23,439 bases of DNA from UBA6164 sp963979005. GTDB lineage: Bacteria > Patescibacteriota > Gracilibacteria > BD1-5 > UBA6164. This document shows, in pieces, positions 8,455 through 16,752 of the stretch. The position numbers and the translations under genes are program-made. The stretch is from the NCBI GenBank assembly GCA_963979005.1, contig CAXBVF010000010.1, positions 1 through 23,439 on the forward strand, read 5' to 3'. The notes under the pieces are model-generated. The model had not been told where the DNA came from, did no database searches, and worked only from the letters and a program-made list of their open reading frames with translations. Position 1 is the first letter of the stretch. Every line of letters begins with the position of its first letter.

Positions 8455-8482
8455 TTGATATATGGATTAGTTCTGTTATAAT
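8455..8482 (+). promoter_or_regulatory. Promoter with extended -10 for the 200-aa gene
   Basis: TTGATA (8455-8460) and TATAAT (8477-8482) are 16 bp apart, with TG one base before the -10. Predicted start is near 8489. The transcript leader to ATG 8517 has no SD. Confidence 0.7.
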
Positions 8483-8516
8483 AGCTAGAATATAATCATT
8501 TATGTAATTAACAAAT

Positions 8517-9119
8517 ATGAAATCTCAAATAAATAAAATATTAACAGATATAGAAAATAAAAAATCAGAGTTGAAGATTGAGTATCTAAAGCTTATGGAA
8601 AAGTATGGATTTAAGATAAAATGAAGAAAGATTGTATTTAATTCTGATATAAGAAAGAAAAATAAGAAGCAAAAAAAGTCTATTTTTGAAACAATATTTT
8701 TTGCTAAGATGAGAGAACTAATCTCTATACCATTCATATATTGATTCTATTTTCCAGTTCTAATTTTAGACTTTGGATTATTTATTTATCAACAAACAGT
8801 TTTTAGATTATACAGAATCCCTTTAGTCAGGAGATCAGATTACATAATATATGATAGGTGAATATTAGATTATTTAAATGTAATTCAAAAACTTAATTGT
8901 ATTTATTGTTCATATGTCAATTGAGTATTTTCTTATGCAGTTGAGATATGATGAAGAACCGAAAAATATTGGTGTCCAATAAAACATGCAAAAAAATCTA
9001 AGTGATGACATGAATGGCAAAAATTATTTGCTGATTATTGAGATGTAGAATGATTTAAGGAATCATTTTTCAAAATTGATGAAAAGGTAGAATCTTTCAA
9101 AAAAAACATTAAAGAATAG
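8517..9119 (+). CDS. Conserved-type Cys-motif membrane-anchored protein, unknown function
   Basis: This is 200 aa with TGA=Gly. It has an N-terminal coiled-coil-like charged stretch (about 1-45), a basic KKNKKQKK cluster, and one clear hydrophobic segment at about 75-98 (FYFPVLILDFGLFIY). A conserved-looking C-terminal block holds LNCIYCSYVNG, RTEKYWCPIKHAKK and FADYGDVEGF. The C-x-x-C plus WCPIKH pattern recalls a hypothetical family I remember from proteobacteria with the same order (YCxYxNG ... EQYWCPIKHAR). Its function is unknown to me, and the recollection is unchecked. The Cys and His residues could bind a metal on one face of the membrane. The gene ends in a TAG placed in the terminator loop, 3 bp from the stop of convergent tatD. 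Confidence 0.8.
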
Positions 9120-9134
9120 TCTTTAATGTTTTTT
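9101..9134. terminator. Shared bidirectional terminator holding the ends of two genes
   Basis: A 15-bp perfect stem (9101-9115 with 9120-9134) has a 4-base loop ATAG that contains the TAG of the plus gene. The tatD stop (9123-9125) lies in the opposite arm. A- and T-runs give termination both ways. Both reading frames therefore run into the hairpin. Confidence 0.85.
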
Positions 9135-9953
9135 ATTTTTTAGAAATATATTTTCTGAATTTTTTAATATCTCTTTACTACAATCAACTCACCTCAGTTC
9201 TGATATCTTTTCAATTATATATTTAGTGTAAAGAGGTTCATTTTCTTCTTTTCATCTAAAAGGAGTTGGCGTTAAGTATGGACTATCAGTTTCAGCTAAT
9301 ATATGTTTTATATCAATATTTTTTGCTGTTTCTTGTATTTCTTTAGCATTTTTGAATGTCACAATTCATGAAAAACTTATTTTACAAATATCTGAAAAAG
9401 CAATTAATTTTTCAGCATATTCTAGATTCTCAGAATAACAATGAAATATGAAATTTTTATAATCTATTTCTTTTAATATTCTTAATACATCCTCTTTTGA
9501 ATCTCTATTGTGTATTATAACTGGTAGCTTATGTTCTTTTGCTAAGAGTAATTGAGACTTGAAGAAAAATTCCTGAAGTTTCTTCCTAGAACCAATGATT
9601 TTATCTTTATGCTCTTGACTATAATTTGCTATCTTTTCATCTTTATAGATCCAATAGTAATCTAATCAACATTCTCATATTCAAACAACCTTCTCTTTGT
9701 TTGCAAGATATAGTTTTTCTAATTCTTTTATTGTATCCTCTAATTCTAAATCATATACATCACATGGATGTATTCATATGCTAGCAAAAACTCATTCATA
9801 TTTGTTAGCTATTTCAATCGCTCTTTTACTTGTTTCAATATTTGTTCATATTATTGTCATATATTTTCATCAATTTTCAAAGAAAGTTTTTATTATTTTA
9901 TCTTGCTCTTTTTCTTTGTTCAGATATGGATGGCAATGAGTGTCAAAAATCAT
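9123..9953 (-). CDS. tatD: TatD-family metal-dependent DNase
   Basis: This is 276 aa with TGA=Gly, full length for the family. TatD proteins are TIM-barrel metal hydrolases with 3'-5' exonuclease activity, linked to DNA repair and turnover. Metal ligands are visible in order: DTHCHP (HxH) at 4-9, GECGLDYY (Glu) near 97, VIIHNRD (His), IFHCYS (His) and AETDSPYLTP (Asp). Three glycines in GIGECGLDYY are TGA, good evidence for the recoding. Start ATG at 9953 directly precedes IFDTHCHP, as usual. No SD. It follows uvrC and a small surface-protein gene on the same strand, but a terminator at 9972-9995 separates it from them. Confidence 0.93.
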
Positions 9954-9971
9954 ATTTAATATTTTATTTAT

Positions 9972-9995
9972 AAAAAATCTCCCCAGTTAGGGGAG
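9972..9995 (-). terminator. Intrinsic terminator of the 173-aa gene
   Basis: CTCCCC pairs with GGGGAG across a 5-base loop, and on the minus strand is followed by A then six T residues. It is just upstream of tatD, so read-through may still supply tatD. Confidence 0.8.
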
Positions 9996-10007
9996 TTAAG
10001 TACTGTT

Positions 10008-10529
10008 TTAAAATGTAATTCAAGATGTAGATAATGTTTTATGTTTACCGTCTCAATCAGTAAAATTTGCATTTGATAAATTAATATTTTCGCTAACTTG
10101 TTCCGTCTTTTCATGACTAATTTTAACAATTTTATCTCATACCTTTATATTAGTTAAAATATCTGTTGATAATATTATTGAATTAATTCAAGGAGTATTT
10201 GATAAATTAACTATATCTCAAATTTCTGAGTTAATATCTGAAATAGTTACATTTTTTTGGTTATAACTTATACTAAATGATAAGTTATTAATCTTGCTCA
10301 TATTTCTATTAGCAACTATATATAGACTATTATCAATATTTTCAATAGATATATCTGACAAGTTTTCATTTACTTGAGTATTTAATACGCTAGCTTTTAA
10401 ATTTTGTCATATTTGCGTTCAGTCAACAAGAAAAAAATTAATTCAGATAGCCATTACTAGGCTGACTAAAACAATATTCAAGTTTGTAAATAGTTTATGC
10501 TTATGGTATTTTTTAATAATATCTTTCAT
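10008..10529 (-). CDS. Single-helix, probably exported surface protein, unknown function
   Basis: This is 173 aa with TGA=Gly, starting MKDIIKKYHKHKLFTNLNIV. Residues 1-15 are basic. Residues about 16-36 form one membrane segment or uncleaved signal anchor (NIVLVSLVMAIGINFFLV). The rest is a Ser/Thr/Asn/Ile-rich beta-type domain (LSFSISYNQKNVTI, INSIILSTDILTNIKVG) resembling the cohesin-like or Ig-like modules of exported proteins. This is an impression from composition, not a motif match. It lies between uvrC (65 bp upstream) and tatD on one strand, which says little about its job. No SD; the leader is T-rich. Confidence 0.72.
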
Positions 10530-10594
10530 AAAAAAGAGTTAACAAAATATTTATACTATATTATCTAAAATGATAGTTTTGTAAAGGAATTTTA

Positions 10595-12388
10595 CTAATT
10601 TATTAGTCCATGATTTTCTAATGTTTCTATTTGAGTTTTATTTAATATCTTTAGTAGTTCTTGTTTATCATTTTTTAATAATTTATCTATATTTCAATAT
10701 TTGTTTAGTATTTTTTTTCTTGTTTTTGGTCAAAATCAAGGCAATTCTTCCAAAATGTTTTTCTTCATAGCTTTTATTCTTGAATCTCTATTAAAAGTGA
10801 TAGCAAATCTATGAGCCTCATCTCTTATTTTTTGTACTAACCTAAGCTCATTAGAGTCCTTATCCAGAATTATTGATTTTGATTCTCATGGTAAAAATAA
10901 TTCTTCCTCACGTTTAGCTATTCATACTACTTGTATTTCTAATCAAGACTTTTTAATAATTTCAACAACACTACTTAATTGTCATTTTCATCCATCAATT
11001 ATGATTAGATCTGGAAGATTATTTATTTTTTCTAATTCTTTTATTCTTCTGGACATTATTTCACGCATTGAGCCAAAATCATCAATCTTTCACTCACTCA
11101 AAGTCTTAATTTTAAATTTTTTGTATTTAGAACTATTACTTTTTCAATTTTCTATAATACTACGACTTGCTACTGTATAGTTTCAAGAAATATGAGAGAT
11201 ATCATTACATTCAAAAATTATCTTCTTATTTATTTCCTTGTAGTTAAGTATTTGGAGTAAATTCTTCATTGTTTGTTTCGTAAATCATTTCGTACTCAAT
11301 GAATTTATATGAGATTTATAAGCATATTCATATATATTTTTGTAACATAAATCAAGTAAATCTTTTTTTGTTCATATTTTTGGTACTTCTACTTTAATTT
11401 CTGAGCTTAGTTCAATTTGTTTTGGAAATAGGTAGATTGTTCTTTCAGTATTTTCACTGAAATTTCTTTCAATAAAATTCCTGAATACTTCATCATTTGT
11501 TTCTTTTAGTTTATTTTCAATATCATAGTTATAAAATCAGCTAATCTTTGAATCTCTGATTTCTATCATTCAAATATACAGCTTGTTAAATTTTTCTATA
11601 AAATTTACTATATTAAAGTTTCAACTAACTCAATCTCTAACAATTTGATATACATTTAATGACTTTATACTTTCTATATCTTTTTTTAATTTTTCAGCCT
11701 CTTCGAATTTCAACTCCTGCGCTCTTATTAGCATTTTAGAATCCAAATCTTTAATTAATTTTGTGGTATTTCATTTTAAAAATAGCTTTATCTCTTCTAT
11801 TTTTTCTCTATATTCTTTAATTTTTTTAATTTCTAAAAGACAAGGTCATGCACACCTTCATATGTGATAATCCATACAGGGTATTTTTACTCAAGTATGT
11901 GATTTTATAGTTAAATTCTTTTCTGTTCAGGCAAAAATTATATTACAACTTCTGTATCAAAACATTTTCTTGATCACTTTAAATACATTGTTTACATAAT
12001 TTGTACTTGTATATGGTCAAAAATAATAGCCATTATTAGTTTTTTGTCTTGTTTTTAATATTCTAGGTATTATTTCATTAGTTATTTTTATATATACATG
12101 ATTTTTACCATCCTTCATTAATATATTATATTTTGGAAGATATTTTTTTATTAAAGTCGTCTCAAGTATTAGACTTTCAGTTTCATTATTAGTTATTATT
12201 GTTTCAATTTTTTCAATAATATCTACCATTTTTTGTTTAGCAAAATTTAGCTTTGATTTTCAGTTAAAATATGAATTTACACGCGAAAAAAGATTCACAG
12301 ATTTTCAGATATAAATAATATTTCATTTTTTATCAAAAAATTTATAAATTCAAGGTGATTTAGGTATTTTTTTAAGTATCTCTTTCAT
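10595..12388 (-). CDS. uvrC: UvrABC system protein C (excinuclease subunit)
   Basis: UvrC makes both incisions in nucleotide excision repair. The 597-aa product is complete: an N-terminal GIY-YIG nuclease (GIY at 13-15, YIG at 26-28) for the 3' cut; a Cys cluster near CMDYHIGRCAGPC; a UVR motif (about 216-240, AQELKFEEAEKLKKDI) for UvrB contact; the RNase H-like nuclease for the 5' cut with NDISH (D396), IDGGKGQL and DEAHRFA; and a C-terminal helix-hairpin-helix DNA-binding region (about 548-571, ELPGFGPKTRKKI). Both motif glycines of GIY and YIG are TGA. Under the standard code only fragments would be seen. No SD; no uvrA or uvrB in the window. Confidence 0.96.
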
Positions 12389-12435
12389 AAGTATATAATA
12401 ATAAAAAAATATAAAAAAGCTAGACACTTTAATCA

Positions 12436-12463
12436 TTGACATATAATAATGATTAAATATAAT
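12436..12463 (+). promoter_or_regulatory. Consensus promoter of the first small membrane gene
   Basis: Perfect TTGACA (12436-12441) and perfect TATAAT (12458-12463) are 16 bp apart. A 7-bp inverted repeat, AATCATT (12431-12437) and AATGATT (12448-12454), overlaps the -35 and spacer and could bind a regulator. The predicted transcript starts near 12470, after the upstream in-frame ATG at 12449, so that ATG cannot be the start. Confidence 0.8.
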
Positions 12464-12480
12464 ATAAATACAATTATTTT

Positions 12481-12486
12481 AGGGAG
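12481..12486 (+). promoter_or_regulatory. Shine-Dalgarno site of the 86-aa gene
   Basis: AGGGAG, 7 nt before the ATG at 12494. It decides the start in favour of 12494. Confidence 0.7.
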
Positions 12487-12493
12487 CATTCTG

Positions 12494-12754
12494 ATGAATG
12501 AATCGCATACTTTTGGACTACTATTTTTATGGCTATTTGCATTTTTACTACTACTTATGAGTGTAGCTTTTTCTTTTTTAGCTTTAAGAATTATACTTAA
12601 GGGGTGCTCTAGATTAATGTTCATACATTATATCTATGAAAATTCTGAATTTGATGAAATAAAAATTGTAATTATATATTTTATGATATCTCTGTTATAC
12701 TTTTGTTTTGCATTTATATATATTCTTACATTATTAATTTACAGTTTTATCTAA
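12494..12754 (+). CDS. Small two-helix membrane protein, unknown function
   Basis: This is 86 aa, starting MNESHTFGLLFLWLFAF. Two long hydrophobic segments are seen: about 7-35 (LLFLWLFAFLLLLMSVAF) and about 60-86 (FMISLLYFCFAFIYILTLL). They are joined by a short polar loop, KGCSRLMFIHYIYENSEFDE. The fold predicts a hairpin in the cytoplasmic membrane. It has no TGA codon, a good SD and a consensus promoter, unlike most genes here. A second small membrane gene of the same kind follows 130 bp later with its own promoter. I do not recognise it. Small membrane proteins of this shape include holins, immunity proteins and toxins, but nothing in the sequence selects one. Confidence 0.65.
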   Translation: MNESHTFGLLFLWLFAFLLLLMSVAFSFLALRIILKGCSRLMFIHYIYENSEFDEIKIVIIYFMISLLYFCFAFIYILTLLIYSFI

Positions 12755-12822
12755 GAGAATTTAGTTATAAAGAAAATTTAAGAGCTGAATTTCCATTTTG
12801 TTTTTTGTTAATTAAAAGTCTA

Positions 12823-12850
12823 TTGACAAATCTATATGTTTATATATACT
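12823..12850 (+). promoter_or_regulatory. Consensus promoter of the second small membrane gene
   Basis: Perfect TTGACA (12823-12828) and TATACT (12845-12850) are 16 bp apart. AATCTA (12829-12834) and TAGATT (12851-12856) form a short inverted repeat around the -10. Nothing else is seen in the 12755-12884 gap. Confidence 0.75.
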
Positions 12851-12884
12851 TAGATTCTCTAAAATAAAAATGCAGGTTAGAATT

Positions 12885-13124
12885 ATGAGTTTTGAGTCGA
12901 AAATTGCAATAGGAATATTTGTTACTATATTTTTTGCACTGATAGGTTTTTCGTTATTATCAGGGATTGCAATAAATTACTATTGTAACTTATCTACAAT
13001 CGCTACAGTTGTAAAAATATCTATTGGTATTGCAGCATGTGGTACCATGTTCATGTTTATGGTATTTGGACATAGAGAAAATTTTTCTAATTTAGTTACT
13101 TTCACGAGATTTCTTCGTTGCTAG
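12885..13124 (+). CDS. Small two-helix membrane protein, unknown function
   Basis: This is 79 aa from ATG 12885, starting MSFESKIAIGIFVTIFFALI. An alternative in-frame ATG at 12870 would add five residues (MQVRI). I prefer 12885 because AGG (12874-12876) sits 8 nt before it and because 12870 is only about 13 nt from the predicted transcript start. Two hydrophobic segments are seen: about 7-30 (IAIGIFVTIFFALIGFSLL) and about 43-64 (TVVKISIGIAACGTMFMFMV). A basic, Phe-rich tail ends in FTRFLRC. None of its six glycines is TGA. A strong GC-rich terminator follows. It has no recognisable family, and its context mirrors the 86-aa gene upstream. Confidence 0.65.
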   Translation: MSFESKIAIGIFVTIFFALIGFSLLSGIAINYYCNLSTIATVVKISIGIAACGTMFMFMVFGHRENFSNLVTFTRFLRC

Positions 13125-13144
13125 TATCAATTAGTCAAAATAAT

Positions 13145-13167
13145 AAAGCACCGCCTAGCGGTGCTTT
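13145..13167. terminator. GC-rich hairpin terminator between convergent genes
   Basis: AAAGCACCGC (13145-13154) pairs perfectly with GCGGTGCTTT (13158-13167) over the loop CTA. It is much richer in GC than other terminators here. It lies 20 bp after the second small membrane gene and 4 bp past the end of the PH-domain gene on the other strand. Confidence 0.8.
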
Positions 13168-13171
13168 AAAT

Positions 13172-13840
13172 TTATCTCAAATCTATAGTTCATTTATTTT
13201 TTTCTACTTGCTCTATCACTTCTTCTAATTCTTTTTGTTTATCAGATTTTCTAGTTTTTTTGTCTAAATATGTCTCTACAACTCAACCAAGAGCATCCAT
13301 TATAACATCAAATTTATCATCACCAAGCTTAGATTGTTCATCTGCTTCATTACTTATGTCTTCTATCAAATTTATTGATTTATAAGGATTTATTGTATTT
13401 TTAAGTTCAAAGGTATCATCTCATATTTTATGAATAATTAGATTTCATTTTTTGAATAATTTATCTAATATTCATGATTGTTCTACCTCAATTCATTCCA
13501 TTTTATCGTATTCCACTGACATAGAATCAGTTTTGAATAAAGACCGTTGAAGTTGAGTGACTCAATTATTTGTCACTATCCATACATCATTATACCAGTC
13601 AAATATATCATATATTACTTTTATAAATATTATAAATAAAAATCATTCTAAAAAGAAAAATGGTACTAATTCTTTTATGCTACCAGAATAATAGTATAAG
13701 ACAGATGGTAATATAGCTCACATACTTAGCCATAGAAATAATCTACTAAAAATCTCAAGAAAATGAATATGAATTATTCATTTTATTATTTGATCATCAG
13801 GGATATATTTATCAAAAAATGTAGATTCAAATTTATTCAT
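13172..13840 (-). CDS. Membrane protein with bacterial PH domain
   Basis: This is 222 aa with TGA=Gly. Two membrane helices lie at about 25-75 (FLWLSMGAILPSVLYYY and FFFLEGFLFIIFIKVIY). A bacterial PH-like (bPH_2/YdbS type) domain then covers about 80-155: WIVTNNGVTQLQRSLF, EYDKMEGIEVEQSG, FKKGNLIIHKIGDDTFELKN. The tail is charged and Lys/Glu-rich, probably coiled coil (190-222). The family is membrane-associated with no settled biochemical role. It begins 4 bp after the xth stop on the same strand, so the two are likely co-transcribed. No SD. Confidence 0.78.
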
Positions 13841-13844
13841 AAGA

Positions 13845-14627
13845 TTATTTTAATTCTAGTAGTAGTGGACAATGATCAGATCCCATAACATCAGTTAAAT
13901 ATTTAATATCACTTACTTTTTCTATAAAATTATTATTTACTACAAAATAATCAATTCTCCATCATACATTTCTAGGTCTTGCTCATGCCCTATATGACCA
14001 CCAAGAATATGTATCTAATTGTTCAGGATAAAAATGTCTAAATGTATCAATAAAACCATTAGATAATAACTCTCATACTTTTTCTCTTTCAACAGGAAGA
14101 AATCAAATTGAATTTTTATTTTCTTTTGGCCTAGCTATATCTATTTCTGTATGACAAATATTAAAGTCTCATGTTAAAATGATATCTTTTCATTCTGCTA
14201 GTAGGTTTTTGCTATAATTAATTATATGATCATAAAATTCTAATTTATAATCTAGCATATTTCCTTGAGTAACTTTTTGTCACCCATTAGGATAATATCC
14301 ATTAATTAATACAAAATCTTTAAATTCTACTTCAGTTATTCTTCAATCTGAGTGAAAATGCTCTATATCTCAAAAATGATTTTTAGTATCAATAACTTCC
14401 AAGTTATCTTTATAAAAAATTGCTGTACCAGCATATCAAGCCCTTGTCCCACTATGCCATATATATTTATATCATTCTAGTTCTCAAACTTCTTTTAAAA
14501 ATTGTTCTTCAAAAGCTTTTGTTTCTTGTATACATACTATATCAGGATTTTCCTCTGTAACAAAGTCTTTAAATCATTTTTTTGCAACTGCTCTTATTCA
14601 GTTTACATTCCAAGAAATTATTTTCAT
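13845..14627 (-). CDS. xth: Exodeoxyribonuclease III (AP endonuclease)
   Basis: This base-excision-repair nuclease cuts DNA at abasic sites and trims 3' ends. The 260-aa product matches the usual length of the EEP-fold family. Motifs: WNVNGIRA (N7), IQETK with E35, GYYPNG with Y111, LTGDFN with D154 and N156, WRIDYF with D226, and the closing GSDHCPL with D251 and H252. The glycines of VNGIRA and LTGDFN are TGA. The start ATG at 14627 gives the family's usual KIISWNVNG opening. No SD. It heads a two-gene unit with the PH-domain gene. The 14628-14762 gap shared with grpE shows only A/T-rich promoter-like sequence. Confidence 0.95.
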
Positions 14628-14703
14628 TTTTATAAGTTAAATAGTATTTAGCTATATTTTATCGTTGCTTCACAAAAAGTAAAGTTTTTGATATATTTTT
14701 TGC

Positions 14704-14730
14704 TTGATATATAAAAAATATTTATATAAT
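14704..14730 (+). promoter_or_regulatory. Probable promoter of grpE
   Basis: TTGATA (14704-14709) and TATAAT (14725-14730) are 15 bp apart, 32 bp before the ATG. No CIRCE-like inverted repeat (the HrcA heat-shock operator) is seen. Confidence 0.5.
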
Positions 14731-14762
14731 ATAAGAATAATTTAATAATAAGCATATTAAAA

Positions 14763-15332
14763 ATGTCAAACGAAGAGAAAAATAAAATAGAGGAACAAGA
14801 TATTATAGAAGAAATGGAAGATGAAATAGAAGAAGTAGAAGATAGAGATGGCGAGTTAAGTGAAGAAAAGTTAGAAGATGCAATTCATCCCGAGCAAGAA
14901 TTTGAACCAGAAGATGAAAAATGTAGAGATGTATTATCTAGAACTCTAGCTGATTTTGATAATTTCAAGAAAAGAACTGAAAGAGATAGGCAAGATATGA
15001 TTTTCTTCCTAAAATGAGATATATTTAAGAAAATTCTTCCTAGATTAGATGATATAGAAAGAATTATTAAAAATACACCAGAAGAATTAAAAGTTTGAGC
15101 ATTATTTGAATGAGTTTTATCTTTGGAAACAAAATTAAAAAAAGATCTAGATACAATGTGAGTAAAATCTTTTGATTCAAAATGAGAAACTGTGAATCCT
15201 GATTTACATGATGTGATGACTACTGTCCCAAATAAAGAATTATGAATTATTTTTGATGAATTTGAGAAATGATATATGCTTTGAGATAGAGTATTAAGGC
15301 ATGCAAAAGTAGTTGTCTGAGCATGAGATTAA
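14763..15332 (+). CDS. grpE: GrpE, nucleotide exchange factor for DnaK
   Basis: GrpE releases ADP from the Hsp70 chaperone DnaK. The 189-aa product has a long acidic N-terminal extension (1-55, rich in Glu/Asp), then the coiled-coil helix with DFDNFKKRTERDR, the four-helix segment DIFKKILPRLDDIERI, and the beta domain ending in the family signature VLRHAKVVVG. Ten of eleven glycines are TGA, so the standard code would stop the protein at residue 84, before the dimer and DnaK-binding regions. Neither dnaK, dnaJ nor hrcA is in the window, although grpE usually clusters with them. No SD. Confidence 0.93.
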
Positions 15333-15338
15333 TAAAAA

Positions 15339-15366
15339 CTTGCATTAAATTATTTTTCTATATAAT
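15339..15366 (+). promoter_or_regulatory. Probable promoter of the first 3D-domain gene
   Basis: CTTGCA (15339-15344) and TATAAT (15361-15366) are 16 bp apart, just after the grpE stop and 30 bp before ATG 15397. No terminator separates it from grpE. Confidence 0.45.
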
Positions 15367-15396
15367 GACTGCACTTAATTTCATATAACTTTGTTT

Positions 15397-16659
15397 ATGA
15401 ACTCCTTAAAGAGCCTTATTTTAACGCTCATATCAATATTCTTGTTCTCTATATTAGGACATGAAGTACAAGCTTCTAGTTCTTTTGTTGGTCTTGAATC
15501 TCAAATATCATCAGCATCCAATGTTACAAAAATCAAAAAAATGCAATTAGTTTTAAGAGAATTCAGCTTATACTCTTGAGAAATTGATGGTATTTTTACT
15601 AGCGTAGAACAGTCTCTATTAGCTTATCAAAAAGAAACATGAATAATTATTAAAGATGATGATTATTGAGCTTGATATTTTGGTATTCAGACACTTAAGG
15701 CTTTACAAGAAGATTATCCAGATAATTTTGAAGAAGTAACTAAAGAGTATTTACAGATGGATAAACCTTCTACGAATGTTAGATATTTTTATATTACTGC
15801 CTATTATTCTCCACTACCAGGGCAAAATAGATATACGACTTGAACTTATGCAGGAGATATTAGATTAAATTGATGATGAAAAGTAACTGCATCTTGAAAA
15901 TGAGTATCAGTTTGATTACTTGCTTGACCTAGAAACTATAATTTTTGAACAAAAATAGAATTTGAATGATTATGAGTTTGAGTAGTTGAAGATAGATGAT
16001 GAGCTATTGTAAATGCTTGAGAAAGATGACATGAATTTGATAGAATTGATGTATGGATGTGATATGGTGATGAATGACTAAGAAGAGCATTAAAATGGTG
16101 AAAAAGAAAAGTAAAATGAAAAGTAGTGCCTAATACTAGAGAAATATCAATACAATTTGATGTTTCACCAGTTATAAATTATGAGAATTTAAGAGTTGAT
16201 GCAGAGGACCCTAAAGAAGATAATGTAAAAGAATTACAAGAATTATTAACAGAAGTAAAAATATATACATGAGCTATAGATTGAGATTTTTCTAGTGTAA
16301 AAGATCAGTTAATAAAATACCAAGTAGATAATAATATAATAAGTTCAAAAAACGAAGAGCAGGCATGATATTTTTGAGAAAAAACATACGCAGCACTTAG
16401 AAAATCATTTGCTGGAGATGTGTTTAGAAATAGAAATAATGAACTTGACGAAGATGTGATATTAACAGCAGAATTAAGGGATAAATTAGATTTATTAAAT
16501 GATAAAATAACTCTTTTAATAGATAATAAATATGGAAAAGATACCTCTAGAGCTATAAAATTCAGGAGAGATATTAGAACAGCAATAGATAAGCAAACAA
16601 AAAAAGTAAGAACAGATTTAAGAAAAAGACAATTAAAGTATCTTAAATCACTTATATAA
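15397..16659 (+). CDS. Secreted 3D-domain protein with two peptidoglycan-binding domains
   Basis: This is 420 aa with TGA=Gly. Residues 1-26 are a signal peptide ending VQA|SS. A PG_binding_1-like domain follows (about 42-108, ending YFGIQTLKAL), then a 3D double-psi beta-barrel (about 129-243) with the three defining acidic residues in VEDRGG (D199) and FDRIDVW (D215, D218). A second PG_binding_1-like domain lies at about 277-338 (YFGEKTYAAL), and a charged helical tail at 348-420. 3D domains share the MltA lytic-transglycosylase barrel and occur in wall-remodelling proteins. Exported wall binding with possible glycan cleavage is the likely role. The start is ATG 15397; TTG at 15391 is less likely. 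It is a paralogue of the next gene, with near-identical core segments (GLGVGVVEDRGGAIVNAG). Confidence 0.88.
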
Positions 16660-16665
16660 AAAATT

Positions 16666-16712
16666 AAAAAAAAGAAAAGTCAATATATAAATTTAGGACT
16701 TTTCTTTTTTTT
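16666..16712 (+). terminator. Terminator between the 3D-domain paralogues
   Basis: AAAGAAAAGTC pairs with GACTTTTCTTT across a loop of about 14 bases, with a long T-run following. Confidence 0.65.
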
Positions 16713-16752
16713 GTGCTAAAATATATGTATATATAAAAATAAAAACAAAAAA

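Noticed and set aside
9697..9959. Two overlapping plus-strand frames within tatD
   Set aside because: They are antisense to conserved TatD motifs, so they are shadows.
10595..12388. GIY-YIG homing endonuclease or mobile element
   Set aside because: The GIY-YIG is the N-terminal domain of a full-length UvrC with UVR, RNase H-like and HhH regions.
12449..12493. Upstream in-frame ATG at 12449 for the 86-aa membrane gene
   Set aside because: It lies inside the promoter, before the predicted transcript start, and has no SD. ATG 12494 has AGGGAG 7 nt upstream.
14763..16659. Apparent string of short genes or pseudogenes (broken grpE and 3D gene)
   Set aside because: The breaks are TGA codons at conserved glycines. 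With UGA=Gly the genes are intact.
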